Shown here: positions 54,643 to 64,000 of the stretch, piece after piece
Numbering within the stretch: the stretch's first letter is position 1
How the letters are laid out: every line of letters begins with the position of its first letter
Assembly: GCA_036346225.1 (NCBI GenBank)
Contig: JARFIW010000668.1
Span: forward strand, 434,001-498,000
Reading direction: 5' to 3'
DNA length: 64,000 nt
Source of the DNA: Platerodrilus igneus
Lineage: Eukaryota; Arthropoda; Insecta; Coleoptera; Lycidae
The notes under the pieces: generated by a model
The model's input: only the letters and a program-made list of their open reading frames with translations
The model's database searches: none
Told to the model about the DNA's origin: nothing
Position numbers and translations under genes: made by a program

Positions 54643-55260
54643 TTAAGTATCGTACGTAAGGGGAGAATTAAGTGACGTGTTTAGGATTTTGATTTTGGGA
54701 GGACGTTTGTGGGTTTAGGAAGTCTTTCAGCAAGAGTTCTGATTTGTATGGGGATAATGGTTGTTTATTTAAAAGGGACCAGGATTCTATGTAGGATGTC
54801 AGTGTTAGGGCTGTTTGTTCAATGAAAGATTTGGAGTTACTGTGGATAAGGTATGTTATATCATCTGCGAATGCGAGGGTGGTGACGTTGGGTATGTTGT
54901 GTAGGAGTAGAGGACTAATGGCTATGTTCCAGAGGGTGTGGGATAAACAGGAGCCTTGAGGGCATCCTTGGGTCAGGGATTTGGTCATACGGCATTAATT
55001 TGAGGTTAGGAATGCTGTTCTTGTCGTTAGGAATGAGTTAATTATTTTGCATAGGTTCGAAGGAAAGTGGGATAGTCTTAGTTGATTTAATAGGTTAGGC
55101 CACCATAGAAGGTCGAAAGCGGATTTGAAGTGAAGGAAGAGCGTGATGGTGTATTTGGATGTGGAATTTTTGACGGAGGAGACTAGAAGATTGATGGTTT
55201 TTTAGCACTGTGGTTGGGTCTACAGCCGTATTGAGATGGGAATAGAAAGTTGTGGTTTGT
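54302..55260 (-). repeat. Tandem duplication in element C, unit 2
   Basis: Longer than unit 1 because of a microsatellite and small insertions (for example about 54,433-54,460 and 54,569-54,640). Confidence 0.9.
54569..54640 (+). repeat. Compound microsatellite (GT)n ... (TA)n
   Basis: About nine GT units at 54,569-54,586, a short interruption, and about 21 TA units at 54,598-54,640, inside unit 2 of the duplication and absent from unit 1. Confidence 0.95.
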
Positions 55261-56370
55261 GTTATGGGAATTGATTCTTAGAAGGATTGTTTTCTCAAGG
55301 AGTTTTCCTAAAGTAGGTGGAAGTGCAATTGGTCGATAAGATTTTAGATCTTCTTGTGGCTTGTCAGGTTTTTGGATGAAGATTATTGATGCGAATGTGA
55401 AGGATTCTGGGAAGGTTCCTGTGGATAGGCATTTTTTAAAGAGGATGTGGGTGGGATTTCTGATTATCGGGCAGGATTGTTGTAGGATTAGATTTGTGAT
55501 GAGGTCTGGTCCAGGAGCATTTTTTAGATTGAGATTTTTGACTAAGTTATCTAGTAAGGTGTCAACGTCTTGGTCTGGTTCGGTGTCTGATGGGGTGCAG
55601 GAAACGTTTTCTAGTTGTTGTTGAGGGTTGGTGTTTTCGTCATGTGAGACAGAAGGGATTGCAGAGTTTAGTATGGTATGTAGAGATGTCTCTTAGTCTA
55701 AGGAGTTGTGTGTTGGTGTTGTTCGGATGTGGGTATGGGGTAGTTTGATTAATTTGCGGTAGGTGGTCCAAGGGTTTCCGTTGTGATCAGTTATGATTTT
55801 GTTTATTTGTTGTATTTGGCGTCTATGATAAGTGATTTATATTCTTGTCGTGCGGTGCGGAATGTATTGATAAGTAGTTGTATGTTATCAGGGTTGTTGT
55901 TATTGCGACGTGCTTGTTGTAATTGGTGACGTTGGTGTATTAGGGAACGTCGTTTGGTTGTTAGTGTGGAGGTCCAGTCCACCGGGTGTTGATCGTTGTG
56001 TGCGTGTTGTTTTTGGTATGGTAGTTTGTGCGGCAGTAGTGTGAGTTCGTTTACGTTAAGATCGTTATATGGTGTGTGTGGGAATTCTGGTAGTAGGATT
56101 GTTAAGGTTTCTTTAAATTTTTTCCAGTTTGCTTTGAAGGTATTGAAAGTGTCGGATTTAGCAAAAGATCTAGCGGGTAGGTTTGGAAGAATTGTGAAAG
56201 TTACAGGGTTATGGTCACTAGTGGTGTGTATGCGAGAGGTTTTCCAGGAGTGGATTAGGTGTGATGCTGAGGCAGAAGTGATGGTAAGGTCAATGTAGAA
56301 TGTGCCTGTGGTTGTTTCGTAGGTTGGGATATGTGAAGAAGTGTTATGTATGTGAATGTTTCTGAGTGAT

Positions 56371-56384
56371 TCTTCGAAACACTT
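56371..56384 (+). repeat. Target-site duplication of non-LTR element C (right)
   Basis: TCTTCGAAACACTT; partner of 52,566-52,579. Confidence 0.85.
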
Positions 56385-56480
56385 CCTCTCAATTGATCAC
56401 GTATTTCTTAAATGTCTTGCCAATTACGATCGCGTCGTCCGCATACAAGCGGGAAGCGCTAGCATTTGCGCCTGTAAAGA
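56385..56480 (-). pseudogene. Gypsy copy 2, reverse transcriptase fragment upstream of the element C insertion
   Basis: Minus strand reads LYADDAIVIGKTFKKYVI (56,450-56,395), the Y-x-D-D region of Gypsy reverse transcriptase, and runs into EEVF at the insertion site. It continues in LRLRKVNLTLN at 52,565. The usual L/I in Y-L/I-D-D reads A here. Confidence 0.75.
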
Positions 56481-57646
56481 GGTATATAACCTGTGTCTAT
56501 ATCCTGAAGAGTAAAGGTAATTTTTAGTAGGTACTAAATCAGGTTAACGCCCGATGGTCAATGCCCCGCCCCGTATGTCTAAAGGAAAAGAAAGTTGAAT
56601 CGGATTGCATTTGCAGGTAGCAAGGGTTTCTTTGTTAGTATTGTAACAGTTTTTTTGACCACTGCAAAATGTCAATAAATTTTTAGTTTAACAAACCTTC
56701 TGTCTAGTCCATTATATCACGTAAACAATTTTTAAGTAAATAAATATCTGTATTGGTATCATGACGTCTAACCGCCATACAGAAATGCTAGTTTGGTTGC
56801 TAACATCAGGCGTTAAATGTTAGTATGAATATTATCAAGGCCAAACAGCTTTCCTGTTTCATGCATATTGCATCAGCGCTCACTTTAGCTAAAACTTTTG
56901 TCAAGAATTAACATGGAGAACCAAAAGGTTCTAGCAAGTAATTTGCGAGTGGCTTTGTGCCGTAGTGGAGCCCTGGTGTACTGAACACTAGGCTCAGTAA
57001 TTTTAATAATGGTAAGCAGTTAAAAATAATTTACTAGAAAAACTAAATAATTTTGTTGTAGCGCTCTTTAAATAGCTCTTAAAATATTTCCTTTTAAAAT
57101 AGCTTTTAAAATATTTCCTAAAATACCTCTTCCAATATTTTTTACAATACTTCGTAAAAGCTTCAATTAAATATTTATTACAACACTTCGTTAAGAATTT
57201 TCAATTAAATACTTCCAAAAATGCTTCGTAAAATCTTCAATTAAATATTTATTTTATAATTCTCCTGCAAGTGTAGAGGAAGAACTTTTAAGTAATCGTT
57301 TTGTATATCAATTGTAAGGTTTCTTCGTATATTCATTTGTTAGAATGATTCCGCTTTATCTGGTTTTATAAAAATGAGGACGTCTAAGTGTTGTGTTTCA
57401 AGATGATATTAATTCCACTTTCGCATCAGGAGTACCAAGTTATACTTCATTCACGTCAACGTTGCGATAAGAAAAATCGATCTAGTATGACCGTCCTTCA
57501 ACCTTACTAGAATAGTTGGATTTAATGAAATGTTCTGCAAGAAAACAATATGTTTTGATTTTAAAGACACGTTCTACAAAGTACGTAGAAATTTGTATGG
57601 TTTGGAACTAAAGTCCGATAATCAATTGAAATGGTCTTTTTGAAGT
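56481..57646. other. AT-rich stretch without recognised gene
   Basis: No coding motif seen. A degenerate tandem repeat lies at 57,060-57,255. Confidence 0.45.
57060..57255 (+). repeat. Degenerate tandem repeat, about 38-bp unit
   Basis: Three units starting with CTTCGTAAAA-type sequence and containing TTCAATTAAATATTTATT (57,150-57,255), preceded by shorter AAAATATTTCCT-type repeats (57,085-57,130). Confidence 0.8.
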
Positions 57647-57820
57647 TGTAATTTTAATATTTACCTACCGCGTGAGGGTATCCAATTAACAATAAATAAT
57701 AAATAACAGGACCTCTAACACTATCGTACCCTCACGTTTCGGGACGTTGCCTCGCAAGCTGCAGCAGTCGGTGAAGGGGGGGTTCATTAAACAAACACAC
57801 TGAAACGAAAATTCGATTGT

Positions 57821-57826
57821 TTTATT
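57821..57826 (-). promoter_or_regulatory. Polyadenylation signal in the Gypsy 3 LTR
   Basis: AATAAA on the minus strand. Confidence 0.5.
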
Positions 57827-58637
57827 GAATGAGCTACTAACTAAAACTTCAACTAATTACATATGCATAACAAAATATAAAGTAATTACCTTATGTACAA
57901 AAGGGCGCCACCATGAGAATTAAACGGCCCATGGACCAATCGCGGTAATAGCTCTCGTCTCACTTTGTTCGTGGGCGATGAACCAAAATGGCAGAACAGA
58001 AAATAAGTCACTTATAGTCTCCGGCTAGCACAAACACAACTTAACTAAACTTAACTAACAAACATATTTTGAATAGATACAGTTCTAGGTGTACACAACC
58101 CAATAACAAAAATTTATTAATGCTACCCTAGTCTAATTAATCTTGCATAGTGCGACGACCCTTTTTAACCACGGGGTCATCTACACCATGAAAAATACGA
58201 CCTTTTCAAGGGTCAAATAGTACCGTAACTTGACTTCGGGCCTGAGCTTTGCATTCTCAGGTAGTCTCGTGGATTAGTGATTAACGGCCTCTGACACCGT
58301 CGAAACACAATATAATAGAAGACCCTTCTAAAACGATGCGGTCTCCAAAGCAATAATCAAACGGATCAATTTACTTGAACTGGGCATTCACCCGGAGTTG
58401 TATTTTATGGAAGTCGACAAATACTGTTTTCAAACAAATAACTGACTTATGCTGCATAACACAGCCTTGAGTTCATAGTAATATCACATATACTAATTAC
58501 TTACTCAGAGAAATAAATAACTTAAAACATAACGGCCCGCACTTGACTTCAGAGAAATAAACACATCACTAGTAACCGTTAGCTTTAACCTCTAACGCGT
58601 CTGGAAATAAACAACCCCGATTCCCACCGGCTGGCAT

Positions 58638-58646
58638 CCTTATATA
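58638..58646 (-). promoter_or_regulatory. TATA box in the Gypsy 3 LTR
   Basis: TATATAAGG on the minus strand, followed by GC-rich sequence; would place the transcript start near 58,605-58,615. Confidence 0.5.
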
Positions 58647-59249
58647 CATTTCAGTTAATTGAAAAATACCCTTTCTTGGCGCTCTTACTCGGCTTAGGAT
58701 GCGCCGGTCGTAAATCTTTAAAATTAATTAAAACTGTCAATGCCTAAGATAACCCCACACGTAGCTCTCAGAATTGATTTTAGTTGAGTGCTCAGCTAAT
58801 TGAAAAATTGCTTTAGACCACCCTGACATAAATAGGATCCTAAAGCATGATTGACATCTAATCATAGATATGGGCTAATCTGACATGTTTAGTGCCCTTA
58901 AAGTAAGTGCCTTTAGAAAAATTGATTAACTCTTGGATTAGATCTTTCTGGGAACTTCGCTGAGAAGCTACTTGGGTGATCCTGCAGCCGCTACAATTCT
59001 AATAATTAGCATGCTAAAATTAAACTAGAAACTAACTATTTTTAGGAATACTAGAACTATTGGAGCTTATTAAAACAGTATGTTACACAGCCCCTCGAAA
59101 AATTGAAATTGCTCTTAGGAATTTCAAGAAAATTGAAAAAAATAAATGTAGAAATTAACACATCCAACCGCAATTATGTTTAAGACAACTGAGTCTTTTC
59201 AGAAAATTGGCGGAAGGAAAAATATAAAATTGGAAAAATAAAATATTAG

Positions 59250-60960
59250 TGAGGTTTTAGGTCTTGGACGTGGAACACCCTAGCGGTTTTCCGTCCATGG
59301 AAGATAGTCTATAAGTGGTAGAACCTAAAACTTCCATCACCTTTGCTTCTAGGAACTTCGGGGCTAATTTTTATTGAAATGTTTAGAAGCATCTGATAAT
59401 ATAAAATTGCGCTTCCACACTAAATCCCCTACTTTGAAATTTAATAGTCTGCGCCTTAAATTGTACGAGTGCGTATTACGTTCATACGCCAAATGTATGT
59501 TCTTCTGAACTTCTTTAAAGATGGGCGATAATTCATTAAGGTCTTGAACCAATTGTTCTCGAGTATCAATTGCTAGATCCTCTGGATTTAAATCCTTTAA
59601 TTTATTATAGAATTCCCCGGACAGAGGAACCGTGCGTCCAAAAGCTAAAAATGTTGGGGAATATTTTGTGGATTCATGAACAGCATTACGAAGCGCATGG
59701 GCAATTTTGTGAATATTATCGTCCCAATTCTTATGAGAATCTTGAATGTAACTGCGAATGGCAGCTCCAATTACCTTGTTAACGCGTTCTACATAATTAA
59801 CTTGAGAATGGTAGCTGGCGTTAAACCAAACCGAAGGTATTTTATAATTTGTCATGAGATTGGAAAATAAATTACTTTTAAATTGGGGCCATTATCTATC
59901 ATACAAATTTGAGGTACCCCATATACCAAAAATACAAAATTTTCCAGGTAATTACAAATTTGTTTTGTTGAAGCGCTGCGCATGGGATGCAATAAAGTGA
60001 ATTTTGTAAACCAGTCAGTAACAACTAAAAGGTAAGTATTCCCCAATTTCGAGCGCGGAAAGGGCCCCATTAAATCAATCGACAAACATTGAAACGGAAA
60101 TGAAACTTTTTTCTCTTTGCCCATAAAACCATAATGGTTGAACGTGCTGGATTTGCTTTGGCAGCACGTAACACATTTACTAATGTATTTAGAAATATAT
60201 GACCGCATTTTAGGCCAGTAATAGAGCTCTTTGATTTTTGTATATGTTTTAAATACACCCAAATGGGCCGAAACTGGATCATCATGGCATTCTTTTAAAA
60301 TTTGTGCACGGCATGATTTCGGCACTACTAACTTCCACTCAATTAAATTGGCTTTGATATTCAAATTATTCGGAATAAACTTATACATTTTATCATCTTC
60401 TACTCTCCAATCGGGATATAGATCTGGCTTTTCCTTAATATTATTTAACATGTTTTTGTACCAATCCTCGACCTCGTCTAAAGAAAAATTTAAAGAATTA
60501 GTAGCATAGGCTCCACTAGGAGCTCGGGATAATGTATCTGGTACCACATTAAATTTACCCTTCCTGTGGATAACTTCGAAATCAAATTGTTGGAGTTTCA
60601 CACTCCATCTAGCTAAACGTCCCGCAGGATCTTTTAAGTTGTGGAGCCAAATTAAAGAATGATGGTCCGTAATGACCTTAAAATGAGTTCCTTCAATATA
60701 TGGTCGGAATTTTGAATAGCAAAACACACCGCCAAAAGTTCCCGTTCTGTGACTGAATAATTTTTCTCTGCTGAATTTAAACTGCGAGAAGCATAAGCAA
60801 TTACATGTTCTTCGTCTCCTTCTCCTGAGTTAAAACACAACCAACGCCGTAATTTGAGGCGTCACATTGTAAAGAAAAACTTTCGAAAAGTCAGGACTCC
60901 TTAAAATAGGAGCCTTTGTAAGAACATCTTTAATTTTTCAAACGAAATAAGAGCCTCGTC
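59250..60960 (-). pseudogene. Gypsy element 3 pol: RNase H and integrase
   Basis: RNase H: GDEEHVIAYASRSLNSAEKN then SVTERELLAVCFAIQ (60,815-60,700) and GTHFKVITDHHSLIWLHNL (60,690-60,635). Integrase: H-H-C-C at ECHDDPVSAHLG (about 60,290-60,260) and CVTCCQSK (about 60,180-60,155), catalytic D in LSIDLMGPFPRS (60,090-60,055), D in QICMIDNGPN (59,915-59,890), and E in QVNYVERVNKV (59,810-59,785). The C-terminal frame 59,855-59,364 continues through RNAVHESTKYSPTFLAFGRT and FKVGDLVWKRNF; after a frame change near 59,370 a GPY/F-like VMEVLGSTTYRL runs to about 59,260. Frame changes lie near 60,840, 60,700 and 59,880. Confidence 0.88.
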
Positions 60961-60967
60961 CGTCCAT

Positions 60968-61905
60968 TTAATCGCTTGCGATTTTCTTTCCCTTTAGTAA
61001 ATCATTAATAGGTGCTATAATTGTGGCAAAATCCAAAACAAAACGCCTATACCAAGAACACATACCGGTGAAACGTTTTATTTCAGTGGCTGTCTTGGGT
61101 TGAGGAAAATTTACAATTGCGTCAATTTTTGCTGGGTCAGTTCGGAGACCATCTTTATTCACAATATATCCCAGATATTGTAACTCTGGTTTACAAAACT
61201 CACATTTTGAACTGTTAATTGTTAAATTAGCGCCTTTCAACTTCTCATACACTTCGTTCAAAATTCTAATATGCTCCTTAAATGTGCTTGAAATAATAAT
61301 TATATCATCTAAATAAACAAATACTGATTGGGATAATGAAAATCAAAAATAGAGTCCATGAGCCTCTGTAATGTGCCTGGAGCATTGGCCAAACCCATCG
61401 GCATTACATTATATTGAAATAATCCGCGCCTTGGGACAGTAAAGGCTGTTTTTTCCTTGCTTTCGTCACTCAAGGGCAATTGCCAGAAAGCTTTTTTTAA
61501 ATCGATTGAACTGAGATATTTCGCATTGCGTAATCTATCAAGAATGTCATTTACAAACGGAATGGGATACGCGTCTTTTTTTGTAATTGAATTTAATCGT
61601 TTAGCGTCAAAACATACACGAAATTCACCTTTTGCTTTTTTCTTTACTAATAGCATGGGGGAGTTCCACGGACTATTGCTTGGGCTAATAATGCCTTGTT
61701 CAAGCATTGCATCAATTTCTTTATTAGCATGTTCCAGCATCGCCGGTGATAATGGGTAATACCTTTGTTTAATTGGTTCAACGTCTTCCGTTGTAATATG
61801 ATGTGAAATTTTAGTGGTTCGGCCTAAGGTAGGACGATCCAGGGATTGAAATAAAGAAATAACCTTGTTTAATTCAAATTTCTGGTCTTCATTTAAATCG
61901 GCCAT
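60968..61905 (-). pseudogene. Gypsy element 3 pol: reverse transcriptase
   Basis: IKQRYYPLSPAMLEHANKEI, QGIISPSNSPWNSPMLLVKK, KGEFRVCFDAKRLNSITKKD then YPIPFVNDILDRL, YLSSIDLKKAFWQLPLSDES (motif A aspartate), FNVMPMGL-type block (QYNVMPMGLANAPGTLQRLM), then after a one-base frame change near 61,310 the catalytic Y-L-D-D, followed by NEVYEKLKGANLTINSSKCE, LQYLGYIVNKDGLRTDPAKI and FTGMCSWYRRFVLDFA. All key residues are present; only the frame is broken. Confidence 0.9.
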
Positions 61906-61954
61906 GACTTTAATGAAATTTAATTTATTCGTTTCCGCAGAATGAGCATAAAAT

Positions 61955-62377
61955 TCATTTTTGAAAATCTACTTTCAATTCAAATAATTGACAAAAATCA
62001 ATCCCTAACGTTAGGGTACACTCTATTGAGTCGGAAACTAAAACATTTAAAGACCGAGTAACCCCGTTTATAGTCAAGGGCAAATTAATTGAACCTAAAA
62101 TTGATTGTGCAGTGCCATCCGCGGTTGTTAATATAGACGTTTTTACATTTTTAATTAATTCTAACTTATATTTATCCAATAAACACAAACCATGTCTGCC
62201 TAAAATAGAGGTATTCGCGCCGGAATCCAACAGTGCAGTATAAGTTTCCTTAAATATCTCGATATTAATATAAGGTCTTGTATCATCTTTTACTTTATAA
62301 AAATTTGAAAACCTTAGATGATTTACAAAATTCTTAACTTTACTAACCAATCCGACCACGTCTTTTGTCAGCAGCAA
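61955..62377 (-). pseudogene. Gypsy element 3 pol: aspartic protease
   Basis: 140 open codons with YTALLDSGANTSILGRHGL, where D-S-G-A is the active site of retroviral-type aspartic proteases, and LGSINLPLTINGVTRSLNVL, LTLGIDFCQLF, the second conserved I-L-G-x-D-like block. The frame leads directly toward the reverse transcriptase in another frame. Confidence 0.85.
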
Positions 62378-62399
62378 TATTATTAAACGAAGAAAAGCA

Positions 62400-63814
62400 A
62401 CGGCTGACTACGCGCTTTCCTGTCCTTAGTTTTTTGCATTATTTGAGCAGTTTGGACAATTTGTGGACGTAACTTCCAACTGCCCACAAGAATAACAAAA
62501 TATTCCGCGTTTCTCCGGACAAGTATGAAACGAGTGACCTCGTCTTTACAGTTGAAACAAATAGTCGAAAATTTTGCTGTGTTTTAAAATAATTCGAAAC
62601 GCCGGACCGTGGTAAATTATTATTAGAAAATGAACTCTGTCGAACTTGACGTTCTAAGATAACTGGTACGTTGGCAGAATCCGAATGTTCCTGTTTAATA
62701 AAATTTGTAGGCTTAATGTCTTCTAAAAGCTTACAACGAGAAATCAAATGGGAAATGTCAGTCACTTCAATTAACGCCAGTTGCGTGGCATAAAAAGTCT
62801 GTAAATTTCTTTTAATAATTTTTATTTGTTCCCTGATTGAATGGAATCTTCTAATTGAGAAAATAAATTTACCATCTTTGAAATATAAATGGTAGGTGAT
62901 TCATCGGCGCCTTGCCGTCTGGATTTAATTAACATTAAAAGATTCTCTGCATAATCGGCTGAAAGAAAATCTTGTTTCAATTTAAAATTAATTGTTCCCA
63001 TGAATTTACTGTACACCGCGTTGCTCTATACCAATCCAATGCTGAACTGGTGAAAAGATCAATAGCCCCTTCGAAAAGGTCATCTGACGAAAGTTTTCTT
63101 GCAACTTGCAGTTCTTTGACGCGTTGAATAAAATCTAAAACCGATATAGAATCAGATTCACCTGAAAATTGTAATCCCCACTTGTGGATCGGGACTGATG
63201 TCGTTGTTTTATTCAAGGACTTAATTAGCGTACCTAAATCATTACTAGAAATCGAAACCGATGGGGTATTAATGGAAGAAACCGCTGATGCTTCAGGGCA
63301 TGAACCCTCTGCTGTTGGTGTTATTGTAGGATCTTTATTACTGCTAGCCGAACAATAAAGAGGGTTATCGTTAATCTCATTTTCCCGTTTACCTGTTCTA
63401 AAATCTCAAAAGCTCTAATGCATTTGGAATGCAATTCTTTGTGTACTTCTAAAAATTCAATATCGAAATTGACATAATTTAGTCTCTGTGTTACATGCAT
63501 TAATCTCGTGTTAAGTTTAATATATTCTGTCCTTTTAGGAAGAATGGTAAAAGAATTTAAACAGTTTTCTAATTCAAAATCTTAAGTTTTAATAATTCAA
63601 TTTCGTCCTTTTGAACGATTTCAATTTTCTCATACTTAGAAAAAACATTACTGTCGACTTTCTCAACAATGAGTTTTCTACGCAATAATTTTCGCTTTTC
63701 TAACACACTTAACTTTGTTGGTTCAACGTTCCTAATTAAAAGTTCATAACTAAGCTCATCGCTTCTTAAAGCTTCTACCACATACATGACTAAATAAAAG
63801 GTAAAAGCCAACAA
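62400..63814 (-). pseudogene. Gypsy element 3 gag
   Basis: Frames in order: 63,814-63,569 (N-terminus, basic and Leu-rich, EALRSDELSYELLIRNVEPT); a linker with Asn/Thr-rich sequence; 63,216-62,977 PIHKWGLQFSGESDSISVLD then FIQRVKELQVARKL and TSSALDWYRATRC, the core gag fold of this Gypsy group; 63,016-62,822 FMGTINFKLKQDFLSADYAE; and 62,765-62,439 with the zinc-knuckle area, where a second frame shows HSFHTCPEKRGIFCYSCG (C-x-x-C pairs). Several single-base frame changes. Confidence 0.78.
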
Positions 63815-63930
63815 TAACGAAACTTGTTCCTAAATCACTAATATTAAACTGTAATTCTGCCTAACACTAAATAGAAACAAAACAATCTAAAAATTCGTCC
63901 GTGTGTTGTTTACCATATTTACAATTTTAA

Positions 63931-63947
63931 CCACGTTAATGCGCCAG
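63931..63947 (-). other. Probable primer-binding site of Gypsy element 3
   Basis: Immediately inside the 5' LTR, the minus strand reads ACTGGCGCATTAACGTGG. TGGCGC at this spacing resembles tRNA-3'-end-complementary primer sites of insect Gypsy elements; the tRNA was not identified. Confidence 0.45.
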
Positions 63948-64000
63948 TGTAATTTTAATATTTACCTACCGCGTGAGGGTATCCAATTAACAATAAATAA
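63948..64000 (-). mobile_element. 5' LTR of Gypsy element 3 (partial, window edge)
   Basis: 53 bp identical to 57,647-57,699 before the sequence ends. Confirms the LTR pair and the element's minus orientation. Confidence 0.92.

Larger units (their letters stand above)
52580..56370 (-). mobile_element. Non-LTR retrotransposon C (Jockey/R1/I group), 5'-truncated, inserted in Gypsy
   Basis: 3,791 bp flanked by a 14-bp target-site duplication. On the minus strand it starts inside the endonuclease (TSDHNPVTFTILPN near 56,225), continues with the reverse transcriptase and a cysteine-rich C-terminus (CPCDNPTPETPYHLMYKC near 53,110-53,050), and ends in a TTA-rich tail (TTATTATTATCATTATTA at 52,597-52,580). 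A short TTA/TAA-repeat tail rather than poly(A) is known in I- and some R1/Jockey-like elements. The reverse transcriptase contains a tandem duplication (separate entries). Confidence 0.88.
53020..56370 (-). pseudogene. Non-LTR element C polyprotein (endonuclease end, reverse transcriptase, Cys-rich end)
   Basis: Minus-strand order: endonuclease end SDHNPVTF; a linker; reverse transcriptase LKNAPGPDLITNLILQQSCP, TFASIIFIQKPDKPQEDLKS then YRPIALPPTLGKLLEKTILL (55,560-55,285); QGCPQGSCLSHTLWNIAISP (54,965-54,905); TTLAFADDITYLIH (54,895-54,855), with the catalytic F-A-D-D; SWSLLNKQPLSPYKSELL (54,785-54,730). The QGCPQGS and FADD region occurs again in the duplicate unit (53,980-53,880, with alterations; there YADDVTFLI-like). 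The final zinc-knuckle-like block is at 53,110-53,050. Frameshifts occur in each segment. Confidence 0.82.
57647..59089 (-). mobile_element. 3' LTR of Gypsy element 3
   Basis: About 1,443 bp in minus orientation, starting TGTGTAACATACTG (59,089; the start could also be 59,087) and ending at 57,647 with TACA on the minus strand. The last 53 bp (57,647-57,699) are identical to the start of the second LTR at 63,948. On the minus strand a TATA box (TATATAAGG) is at about 58,646-58,638 and a polyadenylation signal AATAAA at 57,826-57,821. Just upstream on the minus strand is a purine tract TCGAGGGGCTG that fits the polypurine primer. Confidence 0.85.

Noticed and set aside
55361..56298. Plus-strand frames of 87 and 100 codons
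   Set aside because: Antisense to the endonuclease and reverse transcriptase of non-LTR element C, which has clear motifs on the minus strand.
57647..64000. An envelope gene in Gypsy element 3
   Set aside because: Between the integrase end (about 59,250) and the 3' LTR (59,089) there is no room for env.

Overview
This is an AT-rich eukaryotic window, almost certainly from an insect. Coding stretches are short, interrupted by 50-60 bp GT-AG introns, and belong to element families typical of arthropod genomes: BEL/Pao, Ty3/Gypsy, non-LTR retrotransposons, Penelope-like, piggyBac, Tc1/mariner-like, hAT, a Crypton-type tyrosine recombinase, and tRNA-headed SINEs. No convincing host gene is present; the only candidate is a weak first exon near 32.9 kb. 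Most transposon genes are broken by stops and one-base frameshifts. I saw no prokaryotic features, no CRISPR array and no rRNA or functional tRNA gene.

Layout. 1-5.9 kb: a large inverted repeat made of two copies of one spliced Tc1/mariner-like element (the left arm runs off the window) around a 2.6 kb spacer that holds a Myb/SANT-like ORF. 6.3-7.2 kb: two adjacent non-LTR 3' ends. 7.2-13.2 kb: mostly non-coding, with short tandem repeats, a copy of the 3' part of the Myb-like unit and the C-terminal part of a DUF7869-like transposon gene. 13.3-14.8 kb: the N-terminal and middle parts of such a gene. 15.4-19.8 kb: a degenerate BEL/Pao element whose gag starts with a PHD finger and is interrupted by a SINE. 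19.8-21.8 kb: non-LTR copy A. 22.6-24 kb: a piggyBac remnant and two SINEs in opposite orientation. 24.4-25.2 kb: a palindromic foldback element. 25.9-26.1 kb: a minisatellite. 26.5-29.2 kb: a pyrimidine-skewed Gypsy remnant. 29.6-30.3 kb: a hAT C-terminus. 30.4-31.8 kb: a Crypton-type recombinase gene that is open across its intron, with a foldback element downstream and a GC-rich palindrome upstream.

From 33.6 kb the window is strongly nested. A Penelope-like element (33.6-38.6 kb, minus) is split by a piggyBac element with perfect 13-bp ends (35,230-37,575) and carries a 305-bp palindrome. Non-LTR copy B (38.6-43.2 kb, minus) is split by a 2.16 kb LTR-like insertion. A rearranged Gypsy element (44.6-48.0 kb, minus) has a 986-bp Tc1-like deletion derivative in its probable LTR. 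A degenerate BEL/Pao element lies at 48.1-50.6 kb (minus). A second copy of the rearranged Gypsy (50.8-56.5 kb) is split by a 3.8 kb non-LTR element with a 14-bp target duplication. The window ends in a fairly young Gypsy element (57,647 to beyond 64,000, minus) with 1.4 kb LTRs.

The genes do not form a pathway; the window is a record of successive insertions. The relative order can be read from target-site duplications: SINE into BEL, SINE into piggyBac remnant, piggyBac into Penelope, LTR into non-LTR copy B, Tc1-like derivative into Gypsy LTR, non-LTR into Gypsy. All gene calls are by eye from protein motifs; no database search was possible.
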